In this document: in pieces, positions 9,638-22,100 of the stretch
Position numbering within the stretch: the stretch's first letter is position 1
How the letters are laid out: every line of letters starts with the position of its first letter
Assembly: GCF_000003815.2 (NCBI RefSeq)
Contig: NC_049981.1
Span: 5,413,226-5,477,225 of the forward strand
Reading direction: 5' to 3'
DNA from: Branchiostoma floridae
Taxonomy: Eukaryota; Chordata; Leptocardii; Amphioxiformes; Branchiostomatidae
DNA: 64,000 nt
Position numbers and translations under genes: made by a program
Notes under the pieces: model-generated
The model's input: only the letters and a program-made list of their open reading frames with translations
Databases searched by the model: none
What the model was told of the DNA's origin: nothing

Positions 9638-12600
9638 ATGAGGGTCAGTCGCGCACTCCTTCAACAAGCCGCCAAGATGTATCTTGGTGGTCCCGACAGT
9701 TTCTTCAAATACGCCGGCAGCTCAGTCCTTAAAGACCCATCGGTAAGATTACTTTCTCTTTCTTATGATATTTCTTTATACTCTAACAGGTATCTGACAC
9801 GTACTGTAAGAAGCATGCGACTTACACCTCACTACTTAACCCGGACCCCGTTCTACAAATTTGCCTTCGGTTCGGTCAAAACTGGGAAGGAGGTAAGTGT
9901 ATAGGTACGGATATGCATGGCGTAAAGCCGGTGCATTGTATCTCTAGGAGTGTACACGAGTCAGCCGGTAGTCGCAAACCCCTCATTAAAATTGTGGATT
10001 CTTGAAAATTATATATTGCTTTACCTGGCCCTAGTATCTACTTTTGACTACTAGTAATTCTAATGTTGAATTTTAAGTGGTCGCACGTTTTTTTCCGGAA
10101 GTTTTGGTCGGTTGTTATTAGGGATTGACAAATAGTACTAGTGTACGGAAAAAAAACGTCGTCTTTAATATTCAGCTTTGAATCATTTCAATATAATAAT
10201 TGTAGGTTTTACTTTTAAGAAGTTGTGAATTTTACAGGGCGTGTTAGACGGTTAAGAATTGCTGGATACGACACGGCTGAAAGTTGCGCAACCCCCTTAG
10301 TAGAATCCTTTGTTTGAACTGTAACGATTTTGCCGGGTCATGGCCAATACGTGAACAGGATTTAAAATCTCTAGTCTTTGAATAAATGAAGGTAAATTCT
10401 ACTTTGACATTATTTCAAAGAGAATTTTAACGGTAAATTTTACTTTGACATTATTTCAAAGAGAATTATAACGGAACCAGTGCTATGTTTATTCAGGCCT
10501 GGTTTACCGGTAAATATAATACTGCATTGGTTTTGAATAGGGAAGTGGCGACCGTCGCGGTCGTTGCTCAAATACAGAAGTGCTACGTTAAAAAACTAGT
10601 TGATGTTCAACGTGAAAGCGGTAAAAAGCAAACAGCTTAGTCAATGCTCAGATTCACAAATGTATAAGGATATTTGTGGAAGAAACAATTTTTGAGCAGC
10701 TAGCAGTGCAATTTGAAAAATATCGTCATAATCTAAACACTAGCCGTAACAGAAAAAGATTCTGTTACTGAACTATGAAAATTTTGTAGACATTTGTCCA
10801 ACGACATGTTGAAGTCAGACTAGGACTGGTGTTCCATTGTTCATGTGACATGTGCATGGCCACCCAGAACAGCGTATTTCCTGTAGCTCAAGTTCTATTC
10901 GTGGAATTTGCTATGATGTCATGTTGGCCGAACAGGAAGTCTATGAGGAAGTTCAAGTCCATTTTTCCTCCTATCTTACGAGACTGCGCAAGTGGCTAAA
11001 AAAGCATATCAAAAGGAGCGAAACAGGTGAATAATTAGTTAGCTGGTTGACGTGGTGTTATTTCCCCCATGCAATTTTTTTCACAGTATGTGACAAATTT
11101 GGTCTTATTTTTCTACCCGCCAAATTTGTCTGATAGAGATAGACAGGGCCGGTGCTGTAGTTGTTTTTTCTAGGGTGCTTATTTGACAATGGTTGCTCAA
11201 AAGGCGAATGGCGCCGGTTTTATTTATACACGTGAAATTTGCAGTGGCGGGACACACGTTGGTCACGTACGCACAGAGCTAGTGCGCAGGCGCATCTCAA
11301 GATGGATGACGTATTCAGGCCACCCAGTGCGCAAGCGTGTCCTTAGATCTGTGCCGAAATTCGATACTCGGAATTCATTTTAATTTGAGCTTACAGGTTT
11401 TCTTCCCTATTGGGATCCATTTCTTTTGTCGCGACCAAATTTGATAGTACATTTTTTCGTCAATTCAGAAATAAAAAAAAAATGCTTCGTCACACTTGTG
11501 CAACAGCCGTTATACCTACGTGACTACATTTTGCCCCACCCATAATTATTCTATTTTAAAACCCAGACAAGACCAGCCGGTGCCAGGTGTTCAACGATAA
11601 ATACCCATTTTCATTTTTATGAATATGTAAAACCCCGGCTTTTCGGTTTACTAAAGGTTGCCATTTATTGATTTTTTTCCGGCGCGAACAAAAGCTTTGT
11701 CCCAGAAAGCAAGCCAAACCCGGTCGTAAAAAAAGACTTCTGTCTTCACAGCTGATTTCTTCTTGTTTCAAAATAGAACAGAGTCAAGCAGTTCCTCCCA
11801 ATGCCTATTATTTCAGATGAATGGCCGATTTTAAACAGTGATTAATAAAAAACCGTTGGGGGTTTGGAAATGGAACAATGGGAAAATGATTTATGAAAAC
11901 ATTACAAATGTAGGACATTTCGAAAATTTGTAACAAAAGTTTAATTTTCAACCCGGTGAACGTAATATGCAGACGCAGACTGAAACATAGAATTTCACTG
12001 ATGAATTTGGTATTTTGGAGTTAAAGTCTAGGCGGAAAACAGAGCCTCTGATTTTTAACGACATTTTAACATTATCAGAGAACTCAAGTTTACATTGTGA
12101 GCATTATGTCTTGGTCTTGGACACTAGCCATTGGCGAAATTCTGCCCATATGTAGTGTTATTTATGATCAGATAGCCCCGCCAATCAAGTAACATTGGAA
12201 CAGTTTTATGCAACAGTAGAGCCCTTGTCATAGTACTAGTGTCTTCGTTGTGAAAACTTGGACACCAGCCACAAAATAGACTGGCTGCATTTAGCTACAT
12301 GTATATCTCAAATACAGCATTGTGTTAACCCCGAAATATGCAACACAATCACTCCTCTGTTCATTGCAGCTACTCAAAGTATTGAACCACATTTTTACAC
12401 CCTCTTTGTCATTTTAAATCCACCCCACAGTGATTTGGAAGCTATTCACAAAAGTACAACTGCATTTGGCAGTGTCCCACATACTCCCACTGTTGTGTTA
12501 ACCCGCGGCATAGTTCACTGATGGCCTGCCTACTATGCCCCTCCCACCCTAGTTACATCCTTGTTGACCGTTTTGACCTTGACTCGCCCTACAACTCGTA

Positions 12601-13949
12601 AAACAACACGTAAATCCTTTAAGTCGCTGCCATATTTGTCTTTAACGTTCCACGGATTCTTGGGGGGTAAACCGTTTCTTCTGTCTGACGCCGAGACAAG
12701 GACACCGGAAATTTAGCCTCGATATTCAGACCTTTCCGCAAGGATGTTCCTTTCTGCGTCTTGTATATGCGCTTTTGAAATACCTAAAATATTTTCAACC
12801 CTACCCCGCGGCTAAAGTGTAAGTTTAGTAGGATTTACGCCTGGTGGCACGTAATTTGAATTTCTCGTGCCTACCACGTTGCATTTCCATCACTCGGCGA
12901 CATTCAAATTATTGCCATGCATATCCTATTACATCTATTAGACAATACCGCCTACGTTAACTAGATATATATTGTGAATTACATTCTATCATATATTACA
13001 GAGAGTCACACAACTTAGCAACGTTGATTATAGAAATCTGTAGTGTGAAAATTCTGATGTGTATTGTTCCTGTCGTTGCTAGGTGTGGCCCCTGGTGACT
13101 ATCGTGACCGGTGTTGGGTGTATGGCGGTCAGCGCTCTGACGTACACAGCCATCACAAAAACTGATGTTGTGTAAGTATCCCTACATCGTTTTACGTCTA
13201 GAAAGGGATTAAAGAAAATAATTAAGGGAATCAGAAAATACTTTTGTTACATAGAGTTCGTATAATATGTTTACAACTACTAGCTAGTAGCTAGATTTAT
13301 GGTGAGGTCCCCATGCAATTTTTCTATCTTGGAAATAAAAAAGTATGTTTTCATGATTTTGAAAACTTTTTTCTGATGTTGCTTTTGTTTTGTAATTTTC
13401 AATACAACTCAACAAATTTAAGATATATGCAGTATACCTTATATCAGACATATAGTATCACTATATACCCACGATGCTTATACTTATCCTGCGTTTTTTA
13501 TCTTCACAGTTTCGACAAGAAGACAAAGCCTTGGCTGAATGTGCCTTTGGACAGACCTACGCAAAAGGTGTGTAGACTTTTAAACTACTCTTTCCATTAT
13601 GTGAACAGAATAGCTGTATTCTTTATTGGATAATTTCGAAATCTACCTTTTGATTGAAATATCATTTCTCTGGTGTGGTTTGACAAAGGAAGTCGCAAAT
13701 GACTTTTGTACTTTTCAATGAAACCACAGGTTCCTTTGACATAGTAGATTACAACTATTTATGACTTTAATGGTGAATAAAGTATAGTTTACTTTCGTTC
13801 TTCGTGACAATTTTCTTGTTTCATTTATAATCTTATAATCTAAACTCTTTTCATTTTGTTTCCAGTTGGTCACAATTAACCAGACCTACAAGGACATCCC
13901 CCAGCTGAAGGTCATGAGCGAGATCCGCGAAATGGAGAAGCAGCAATAA
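9638..13949 (+). CDS. NMES1: NMES1/C15orf48-like (NDUFA4-family) small mitochondrial protein, paralogue 1
   Basis: Four exons, 9638-9742, 13083-13171, 13510-13567 and 13866-13949, join in phase to give 111 residues. All introns are GT-AG. Exon 1 encodes 35 residues ending VLKDPS. Exon 2 encodes the single hydrophobic segment, from VWPLVTIVTG onward, and the KTDVV that follows it. Exon 3 ends PLDRPTQK. Exon 4 begins LVTINQTYKDIPQL. The order WPLV / TM / KTDV / DR-K-PW / QK-L-TINQ matches vertebrate NMES1 (C15orf48, COXFA4L3) better than NDUFA4 itself. Proteins of this family sit in the inner mitochondrial membrane and associate with cytochrome c oxidase. The N-terminus is about 18 residues longer than in vertebrates and has basic and hydroxylated residues, fitting a targeting region. 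Alternative: a generic B12D/NDUFA4 member. Confidence 0.88.
10391..10472. repeat. 41-bp direct tandem duplication
   Basis: Two nearly identical 41-bp units beginning GGTAAATTCTACTTTGACAT lie head to tail in intron 1 of gene 1. Confidence 0.9.
12555..12800 (+). other. Intron 1 block shared with the paralogue
   Basis: GACCTTGACTCGCCCTACAA and the following CCTTTAA are matched by GACTTTGACTCGCCCTTGCA...CCTTTAA at 22704-22765. Weaker similarity continues (AAGGAC, GCGTCT, GCGC). Both blocks lie 0.3-0.7 kb before exon 2. This is either residual homology from the tandem duplication or a conserved intronic control element. Confidence 0.4.
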
Positions 13950-14680
13950 CACCCCCTGCACCTCCTCTGAAATCCGCCAGGAGGCGTAGTAAATGGCAGC
14001 TGACCGAGGCGACTAGAAGTTCATTGGGGCCACGCTGCTATAACGTATTTAGCTCAAAGTACATGCTGTCGTATATTTGCCTCAGAAAAGATAGACAAAC
14101 TCTTAGACCACAGAGTTTAGAGGACCAAAACTTTTCCGGATTGAAAAATCTACCAGCAACTCTTTATGTCCAAACCAAAAATCGGCAAAAAGATTGAAAT
14201 TTTAGTTCCGTCCACATAGATATCCATTGCACGTGTTGCTATATGAGCTGAGAAGAGAAAACCTTCTAGTAGACTTATCAGTATTTTAAGGATTTGACAA
14301 CTGTATACAGAAGTTCTGACTATGAGAGTGTCTTTTGGAAGATGTGCCTTAACTTGGCACCATGCCTTAACTTGGCACCATACATGTTGCGTTTCTCTTG
14401 TTCATAGCGACACCCTGTAGCAATAATTGTGACACGGTAACTAATTTATTGTCACTGAAAATATTTATGACACGTGCAAAACTGTCAATTGTTGCATTTG
14501 TTGAATTTCAGGGACACAATATAGCAAATATGAATGATGAGAAATGAGAAAATTATTGGTATTTCACGAGCACGTACTTGACACTTGAATCAGGAAAAGG
14601 GTTTTGATGTGTGTTATGATATATATATATATATATATATTGTCTGTCAATGAAAACAATAAACAAATAATAGAGTATTT
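13950..14680 (+). other. Probable 3' UTR of NMES1-like gene 1
   Basis: No other coding sequence follows the stop. An AATAAA signal is at 14658-14663, just after a (TA)n run. The sequence ATGCCTTAACTTGGCACC is duplicated in tandem near 14345-14383. I looked for the miR-147 hairpin carried by the vertebrate C15orf48 3' UTR and did not find its sequence. Confidence 0.45.
14619..14641. repeat. (TA)n microsatellite
   Basis: Uninterrupted run of about 11 AT dinucleotides. Confidence 0.95.
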
Positions 14681-15157
14681 ATGGTGAGCTCTATGTAAGC
14701 AAATGATGCTGAGCAATCCTGTATGTGTGAGGTGACTTCACAATAGATCTATTGTTTGAAAGAAACTGGTTTATTAATCTTTGTAAACTAAGTCGAACAG
14801 GAAGTGACAGTTAGGAATTGTCATACTTCGTCGAAACAAAAATAATAAGAAATAGAGTGAAAGTAATTTTACCAGTTACTTCTGAAGAAGTCATAACAGA
14901 TTTCTTTATGATTCTTACCAGCCTAACAGGTGATACTGGTTCCAGTTACCACGTTAACATTGGTTTGAAAAATAAACAGCCTTGGACGTTGCTGTAAGAC
15001 TAATCAGTTTGACGGAATAGCCAATCAGAACCACATCTGTAGTACCTTTCCTGGTCAAAGATACTTTACCTTACCCAGAGATGACATTCTGCTAGGAGCT
15101 TTCCATAGCCTGATTCTAATGGTCCTAATGCGGTCAGATACCTGGTCCCCAGTGTAA

Positions 15158-15542
15158 GGCCATGTTGATTTGATTATATGGATGACATCTTTTGGGAACC
15201 AAAAAAAGTGATGCGAGCGTGCGAATAAAAAGGTTGACAAAAAGTGCTTTTATTATAAAATCTAAGTGGTCAGGGAAGTTGAACAAATGACAGATATACC
15301 AAACAATGGATTATTGATAAATTCGTTCCTATTCTTACGCATATTCTTTGACATTAGGACATTCTATGACATTCGTATACATTTTCTGATATTTGCTTTC
15401 GCAATACACACAAATATATTTGCTTATTTTGAAGCTGCTTTGCACGATTTACGGTATGGCAGTTGAAAACTTTTCATTTTTGGAATCGGTCAAAAATTGA
15501 TGCGCACGCGGATGACATCCATATAATCAAATCAACATGGCC
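15158..15542. repeat. Perfect 32-bp inverted repeat pair of a dispersed family
   Basis: Positions 15158-15189 (starting GGCCATGTTGATTTGATTAT) are the exact reverse complement of 15511-15542. A third copy, beginning GATGTCATCCATATAATCAA, lies at about 23749, and a partial one at about 40733. The pair brackets about 320 bp with no gene, so this may be a foldback element. Confidence 0.65.
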
Positions 15543-17273
15543 TATAACTGGAAAGAGAGTCCAAAAACTCCTTGGGGCTTTCTACTGCATTACTATAGAA
15601 GATGTTTGGAAGCCATTACGTCCAAGAAGAGTGGCCATGCTTCATATGCACCCTGGGGTCAAGCCTTTCCGTTCTGGTCTGTCTAAAGTGGTCAGGGAAT
15701 ACCAGGGTACCCTTTGAAGTCTGGCCAAAATGACCAACAGATAAGAGACTTTCCTTTTAGAGCCGAAAGTCACTTTCATGCTACATTTACGCTCGCCGGT
15801 TGCCCTTTATGTGGTGTTTTTATTACAAAGTGGAAACCGCGCGTGAATTGTTAATGGACATCCAAGCAGACGTTTGAAGGGCTTTTTTGCAAAATGATTC
15901 CTCCAATTATATCCCTACTTAAGAAACCATTTTATTCTGAATTAAGGCATAATATTTTTCTCAGATGTTGCTCTTAGAAATACTCAAAACGAGGTTTTTT
16001 ACTACCCTTTACAACGCATTGCTAAATCAAAATCAAATATAATGGCTGCCACATGATATATTTTCCCGTTTTGATACTTTGTCATGTTCACCATCTGCGC
16101 AGAAAAAAATCAGGCGCAAATTGATGAGTTCCCTGATGTCATGCATAGAATTTACTTGCTGTGACCTAAGCTTATTACCCGTTGACGGTTGGGTATGAAA
16201 TATAAGCGTTATTATATCCATTACTTCGTCTCCAAACCGTATAAAATGTCGCGTATTTGACGACATAATCAAAGCTAAATGCGATATCTAATCTCAAGTG
16301 ACGAAACTAACAACTACATTCAATTACTTCATTGAAAAATGAGAGCCTACAGACAAAATTAGGGTAATAAAAAACAATTTGAGGATGGAAATTAAAGCAG
16401 GAAAAGTACTTCATACTTTATGATAATGACCACTAAACTCTAAACTCTACTGATTTTGATAATATTGTACAATGATATGTCACTTTTTATGTAATTTCTT
16501 TGCTGTATATATTTTGAATAATCACAAGGTACGCGCATAGTAACAATTCAATCCCGGGACTACAACTTTGATTAATTGTAACAATAAAGTTAACATGTTT
16601 GAAGCTAAACTTCTGCTTGTCAAAGAACCCATCACAGTAGAGCTGACCCAGTGTGCTTCATTAATGCCACAACAAGTGAGATTAATGGATTACATTCTTC
16701 TCAGACTGCTCAAATAATAAGATGGAGCGAACAAAAGAAGGTTTCATTAAAAAAAACATACACGTTGTAACAAGAACTGAGTTAACAAAAAAACATGGTA
16801 GCGCAGCCAAAATGCCTGTATTCAAGAAGAGAACTAAAATGTGACAGTAGTGTGGTAGACTGATATCACTTACTAATTTGGCAACGTACACTCCACTCGT
16901 GACTTCCAAAGTAGTGCAACTTTTACAACTATTCAATAAGTTTCACCTTTACACCTATAGTCATGGCTACCTCCCAGTGGCACCTCAACAAGTATTATCA
17001 TCAGGTTACATCGCATTTTCCCATTTTAGTTTAAATGCTTTAGATACCATATTTGTTCAGCTGACATACAGAAAAAAAAGTTGTACTTACTACAGCTAAT
17101 CTTCCTGGACATATGGCATTTAGTTCTTTCTCGTTTTGTTGACCATCTCCAGACAAGAAGAAAAAAAATTTAAATCAGGCGCAGTAATGCCATCCATAAA
17201 ATCTACTTGCTGTGGCCTATGTAGAAATGTGAACAGTAGCGAAACCGCATATAGATAGTTAATACTAGTGGTA

Positions 17274-17501
17274 TCTCACTGCACTTGGGGCACCGGTGCG
17301 CCATTGTAGGGTTCTTTCACTACGGCACTGTTGTGTTATTTATGCCAATTTTTATAATCTAGGTATTACGTAATACGTAAAGGTATGAATTAGAAGACAA
17401 CAAAATACACAACACGTAAGATAATTTGTTCTTCATCTCTGAAATAAATTGAGTAATTTCTGAACCCCGCACTGCACACCGGTGCCACAAGTGCAGTGAG
17501 A
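17274..17501. mobile_element. Foldback MITE with TA flanks
   Basis: The left end TCTCACTGCACTTGGGGCAC and the right end GTGCCACAAGTGCAGTGAGA are inverted repeats, and both sides are flanked by TA. CACCGGTG occurs inside each arm. The 228-bp element encodes nothing. Confidence 0.7.
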
Positions 17502-19045
17502 TACAATCTTACTGATACTTGAAATAAGCTTCTTTCTTCACTCACGGACGGCGTATTTACCTTGTACTTTGAGAAGCATTGTGCACGCTCTCATGGGAGA
17601 CGCTTACTGTTTGTGGTCATTCGAGGTCAACAACCTTCAATGGGGTCAACATCCGACCGACCGCAGGGTTCGCCGTCCTATTATTCAGACATCGCCGGTC
17701 GCGAAGTCTACCAAGGTCGGACTTGTATGTGGATATGCAAGTCACTATTACTAGCTGTTTTATATAGTCCATATAGTTCGTAGTTAACGGAAAAAGCGCC
17801 ATCAGTGTGTATACGTATTGACAGTTTCTTCATACGCAATCGCACGCACAATACGCCCCTTATACGTATCTCAAACCTTTCCGTCAGTTTTAGGTACGCA
17901 TGCGCACTCACAGTCACAATACGCCTACTGACACAGTGGCACTGGACGATTGATATGCATACGGGTTGCAAACTGAGCGTACGATTACGTATGATAAAAA
18001 TGTCAGTACTGACCTGAGATACACGCTTGTGTGACTGTACCTTAATGAGCGCCTGGTGTGAAGCGTATGAAGCTAAAGTAGTCTACAGTTAACGTATTAG
18101 TACTTAGTAGCTGCCTTCCTGAATCTAGCGAAGAGTCTGTAAGCTCTTTTCTGTAAGGCGTAGGTAGCCTGTATTGGTTTCCCGTAATTCGTAGGGAAAG
18201 CCGTCTTTTTTATGTTATTCGTAGCAAACCTACCAAACATACGGTCCCTTGGTTTAAGTTACTCAATACCATTCAGTTCATTCTATGTTGGCGCCAATGA
18301 TCTTCTGACCAAATCGAACCCGTTCAGAATTCGAACCTAATTTGTGGTGAATCCCAGTCACGGGGTAGCGTAATGTGCGAGCCGGCACGTAGCCTGGTGA
18401 CGTCACGACGAATCACAGAACAGCAACTTCCCGCGCCTTTGTCTAATGGTAATCTTATAGCCCGGTTTCTCAAGGATTTCAATGGCTTGAAGGTCGTAAG
18501 TGTGTTAAAATTACACTCTTACCAAACAAGTTCTTGTGGCTAAGAGGTTTAGATCTAGATTGAATAAAGCACTTACACCTTTTGTGTTCACATTGTGTTA
18601 GGTGAGAAAATAAAGTTAGCTCTCTTTTGTACGTTTGAGTCTTAAAAGAAAGATATTTAGACTACTTGTAAGTGGCACCCATCCCTTGTAACCAAATAAG
18701 GGATACCATTTCGCCGGCCGTGACCTCTTTAACAAGCGCACGTAGCCAATCGTTAAGGTAGGACCAACTCGAAAATATAGGGTAGCCTTTAAAATGTAAA
18801 AAAAGAATTAGACATCTAGCATTGAGAAAGGGAGGGTTAACATTTCATCAAAAAACTAAATTACCACATTATGTTGAAGAATTGAATTGCATTCTAAGAA
18901 ATAAGGATTGCTGAATGCGCAGTTTTACACCCAATGGACCTGTGACCCCTATTCTTTAAATGGAATGTCCCCGGCCGGTGTGCTCCAATACATGAACTTG
19001 CACATAACGTTCTCACTCGTCACTAGAACCCACTCGGGTTGGCTG

Positions 19046-19110
19046 TGACGTAAAACGCCGGCTACAAGATCCCCCTCCTCAACATTCTGATACGAAACAG
19101 CCGGTATATA
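19046..19110 (+). promoter_or_regulatory. Core promoter of NMES1-like gene 2
   Basis: TGACGTAAAACGCCGG (19046-19061) is identical to the motif in the first gene. The TATA box TATATA is at 19105-19110, in the context GCCGGTATA shared with gene 1. The E-box of gene 1 is degenerate here (CCCACTCGGG at about 19030). Confidence 0.75.
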
Positions 19111-19195
19111 GGCTGTGTGTGGACAGCATTGCAGCATTGAAGCCTGTGGTGTTAACGTTACATCTTCAACACATAGATTTCTTCCCACCATCGCC

Positions 19196-22100
19196 ATGCG
19201 GATTACTCAAGCAGTGCTCGCGCTACCGAAGCTAACCCAGCGGTTCAAGAAGGGCCCCTACAAGCCTGACAGCTTCATGAAGTATGCACGGCTATCAGTG
19301 CTGAAGGATCCTTCGGTAAGATTTCTATATCTTCCTTAAGATTCTTGAAATGTTGTCACTATATTTAACAGGTAATTCATTGTGTAGCCGTATGTACGCG
19401 CTTGCGGTTTGCATTGATATATTGCAAGTTAAGCACGTCGTTTTTGCGGCATGTAACGTTGCATACGCCGGCCTATATATTGAAAGGTGGGGCGAGCAAA
19501 AATTTACGTGCACAACGTACAATCAGGATGAGTTGCGTTGAAGCTTTATCCTAACATCTACTTAAAGAATAATCAACCACACCTTACCAGATTTCGACAA
19601 ACTACTCTAATCATTAGCCTCTACCAGGCTTCTTGGGGCGCTAAAACTAGTAATTGGCCAGAAAAACAACCAGCTAACTCTTCTGGCATGTTATCTGTAT
19701 GTATGCTATGTTTTCTACTATTTTGCCAGTGACCTGTTGAGCCTGGTAGAGGCTATATAATTCTTCACACTAGCTTAAAAACAAAGCTATACATTGAATT
19801 GGATCCGCCAACCTGCAATTACGCTTTACGTTAAAGCGTCCCAGTTGCACATTACATGTGACTAACATGGCTGGTTACATGTAACGTTACCTACTGGAAA
19901 AGCATGTGTTTGTCCCAATTGATTCCGTGTTGAAAAATGTAATGTTTCACAGAATATTTTTGGTCTAAAAACATAACAATACTCTGAAGCATTGGTAGTG
20001 TAAATGAGTTGATCCTTCTGTAGGGTAAAGACATGATTTCACATAAAGCTTTGTCATTCTGTAAGAAAAATCTTTAGTAGTAACATTGCCACCCCTTTTC
20101 ACCCCTTAACTTTCAATGGAACATCCCAAAAATTATGTTTTATTCCGTCTATCCGCCATATTGATGAACATTACGTCAATAGATCACCGTCAAGTGCGCG
20201 GCGACGTCATGCACGTCCTTATACGGTTTTGCGTACGTGACCGACGTGTGTTCCAACGACGTTTACGACGTTCCACGTAATTTCCATACACGTATCTCCG
20301 CATGCTCCATAAAACCACGGGCGCCGAGCCGGCTGTTAAATACCAATATCCCAATGGAACCCCCGAATAATAAACGACACATACTAGTAAATATAAAAAT
20401 AAAAGGAAAACCCGTTTCTGAAATAACTTATATCATCTTCTTACCCAATAACAAATGGGAAGCTGTAAGACTGTGAAGGTATTAGAATTTTTTCTATATG
20501 GTGTAGAGGCCTCATGTATAAATACATTTTATCGCTCCTTTGCAAATTTCTGTAACATACATTTGCATAATTCCACCAGGTGCCATTATACCGCCACCTC
20601 AAAAAACGTTGTTATAGTGGCCTTCTCAAGATTGTCTTCAACACCTAAATATCTGAATTGTATTACATTTAGGATATTTAACATTCAGTGTTCAAGACAA
20701 TCTTGAATCTTGTGAAGACCTCTATACTAACGTTTTTTAGGTGGCGGTATTATGGCACCTGGTGGAATTATGATAGTCGATGTTATAGTCTATTTATGTT
20801 TCGGGTGTGTTTTGTACAGTAATATTTGTGAATGGTCGACCATTGAAAGAATGCAACGTCAAGCTCAAACTCATATTAAGCCCAACTCCTAGGCCTATAG
20901 GAACAGTATAATATGCTGAGTCATTCGCGTGGATATCCAACAGAATGACTCAGCAAATTTACTGATAACCTATTGAGTAAGGCCTAGGGCAATGCCCGGT
21001 TGCGCAACGCAGGATTGTAACGTTCTAATTGTACCGGCTCATGACAAAAGGTATGCAGACCAATACACTACACTAGAACAGCGCACGTGCCGTGAGTCTT
21101 AATCACAAAACAAAAACTTATCTCATAGCAGATGTACAGTAACGCTTGATTTCTTGGCGAATTTTTTGTTAAACTAAAATGAGGTGAGAATGGTAATGTT
21201 ATAGCGCCGCCCCCTCCCCCTTTCTCTCTGGTTGTCCGCATATTTCTTTCTCCAACCTACCACTAAGAAAGACACGTTCAGACGTATGAAAAGCCGCAAT
21301 ATACCCACAAAACAACATACATCATGCAACTGATACACGAAGGTCTGCATGGGGGATCGCGACAACGCTTATCGCGAAGAACCCCCTACGTATAACGCTA
21401 AAATCAAGGAATGTACAATTACGAAAAATGTGGTCGCTAAGAATTCTGTGAATAAAACGGCTTACCGGGAAATTCGGGGATTGAAAACAGGATACATACA
21501 CCATACGGAAAAGAAACATGCATACCCTCATACATCTGCTTGGTGATGAGTGAAAGGTAGCAAAGAGCAGGGTTCAATCGAGGGCATTCATTATTGACGC
21601 GCGTTTTAGAAAAGCGTCCCCCGAAATAGGCCAACTATGGTCTTGAAATTTATCTTTAGCATCGATCTCATCTTAATGAAATTGTGAGTGAACTTCCGAC
21701 CGACATCAGTTAGCCTGTACCCAGTACGAGATAACGGCATTCTTGTCACAGTCGATAATGGACGAATTAAAGAATGAATGAATGAATGCACGATTGAACG
21801 ACTGAATGCACAAATGAATGAAGAAAAGAATAAATGAATGAATGAATGACGATTTTTATTTTACAATTTAACTGACCCAGCTAATTACAGGTCACAACAA
21901 AGACAAACCACATAAAAGACGAGTCAGACTAATTTTTTTTCAGTTTTGACATAGCCTTACTGATTATGCCATAGACTTATGAAATGGACTGTGTGATATA
22001 CTGGTATTACATATCGCATCATGATATTTTAGACTATATTCAATATTTGTTTCAGCCTCCTAGGATATACATATACAGTGTATATGTTATGCGTGGATCA

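Noticed and set aside
13950-14680. miR-147-type microRNA in the 3' UTR of the NMES1-like genes
   Set aside because: The vertebrate C15orf48 transcript carries miR-147b, but no matching mature sequence or hairpin was seen after either gene.
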